Positions 63,727-64,000 of a stretch of 64,000 nt of DNA are shown here, one piece after another. Location: positions 1,550,001 through 1,614,000 of the forward strand of contig NZ_LR743509.1 of assembly GCF_902712875.1 (NCBI RefSeq), read 5' to 3'. Both the position numbers and the translations under genes were made by a program. Within the stretch, counting starts at the first letter, position 1. Every line of letters starts with the position of its first letter. This DNA comes from Hyphomicrobium sp. ghe19. GTDB taxonomy: Bacteria; Pseudomonadota; Alphaproteobacteria; Rhizobiales; Hyphomicrobiaceae. The notes beneath the pieces are model-generated. The model was not told the DNA's origin, ran no database searches, and worked only from the letters and a program-made list of their open reading frames with translations.

Positions 63727-64000
63727 TCACGCTCCGGATCTCTGCCGCGGAAGGCGCCGTCCGGCGATGACGAGGCCCGCGAGCACGATTGCGCATTCGA
63801 TGTATCGCTTCGCAAGGCGGCGCGGGTTCGTCGCTAGCCTCCAGATCCATTCGAAGCCGAGTTTGCGGAACAGTTTTGGCGCCCGTACTTGCGCGCCAGC
63901 AAGGAAGTCGAGGGACGCTCCTGCGCAGACCATGCCGCACGCCAATCCTTTGGCGCGGGCGCGTGCGGAAAAGATTTCCTGCTTCGGCGCGCCGAGGGCG
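63727..64000 (-). CDS. WecG/TagA/CpsF-family glycosyltransferase, C-terminal end (partial)
   Basis: The frame is open from the window edge to the stop at 63727 (about 90 codons visible). GAPKQEIFSARARA at the very start, then VCAGASLDFLAGAQVRAPKLFRKLGFEWIWRLATNPRRLAKRY, are the C-terminal hallmarks of this family, which adds ManNAc or similar sugars to lipid-linked intermediates of surface polysaccharides. After the family core the visible tail has a short hydrophobic helix and basic end. The N-terminus lies outside the window. Confidence 0.85.
   Translation of the reverse strand, partial: ALGAPKQEIFSARARAKGLACGMVCAGASLDFLAGAQVRAPKLFRKLGFEWIWRLATNPRRLAKRYIECAIVLAGLVIAGRRLPRQRSGA

Noticed and set aside
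1..64000. CRISPR arrays, insertion sequences, rRNA
   Set aside because: No evenly spaced direct repeats, no transposase-like reading frames and no rRNA-like sequence were found by eye.

Overview
The window is about 60% GC with short intergenic spaces and many ATGA or GTGA overlaps. It looks like a chromosomal segment of a free-living alphaproteobacterium of the Hyphomicrobiales. Glutamine synthetase III, an NDUFS4-type complex I subunit, a ScfR-type acetate/propionate regulator, MetE, OFA transport and multiheme cytochromes fit a methylotroph-like Hyphomicrobium, but the genus is an inference from gene content only.

Bases 1 to about 13,550 are the late end of a podovirus-like (P22-type) prophage. 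In order they hold a 5'-cut gp10-like tail/head-completion protein, small tail proteins, a set of presumed DNA-ejection/virion proteins, a tail fibre with a DUF2793-like region, a lysis cassette (GH24 endolysin and overlapping inner/outer spanin genes) and a protein with two ADP-ribosyltransferase-like domains. Small leftward genes follow, including two Cys-motif proteins that share a leader. The segment ends in a 3' half of a tRNA-Pro gene (attachment-site scar) and a truncated, catalytically degenerate integrase.

Bases 13,600 to 30,840 form a metabolic stretch with a cobalamin theme. It holds a cobalamin riboswitch before a TonB receptor and a PepSY membrane protein, then metE (B12-independent methionine synthase), aceA (glyoxylate shunt) with its divergent ScfR-like regulator, rraA and prpC (methylcitrate cycle). 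A second cobalamin riboswitch precedes nrdAB, which encodes a class Ic ribonucleotide reductase. Each of metE, aceA, prpC and nrdAB replaces a reaction or route that can otherwise depend on B12, so the region reads as a cobalamin-sparing island.

Bases 31,650 to 43,830 hold a redox locus. The leftward operon encodes a 2Fe-2S/FAD/NAD reductase, a tetraheme c554-type cytochrome, a membrane cytochrome b-like protein, a ten-heme membrane-anchored cytochrome and a CcmI-like TPR protein. Divergent to it are a five-heme cytochrome and a large outer-membrane beta-barrel. Together they could link NAD(P)H or the inner membrane to the outer membrane, as in porin-cytochrome conduits; the substrate is unknown. 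A YceI protein and a small membrane protein follow.

Bases 44,000 to 64,000 hold an FkbM methyltransferase, a secreted 29-residue repeat protein, the complex I accessory subunit, an OFA transporter, tRNA-Gly(TCC), a GlnT/creatininase-like/ABC-transporter cluster with TetR and MBL genes, and DUF1810, cupin and lipoprotein genes. They also hold two frameshifted genes (a conserved hypothetical and a TonB receptor), tRNA-Thr(TGT), a His-rich secreted protein with a clear terminator, and the end of a WecG/TagA-type glycosyltransferase cut by the window edge. No CRISPR array, rRNA or intact insertion sequence was seen.
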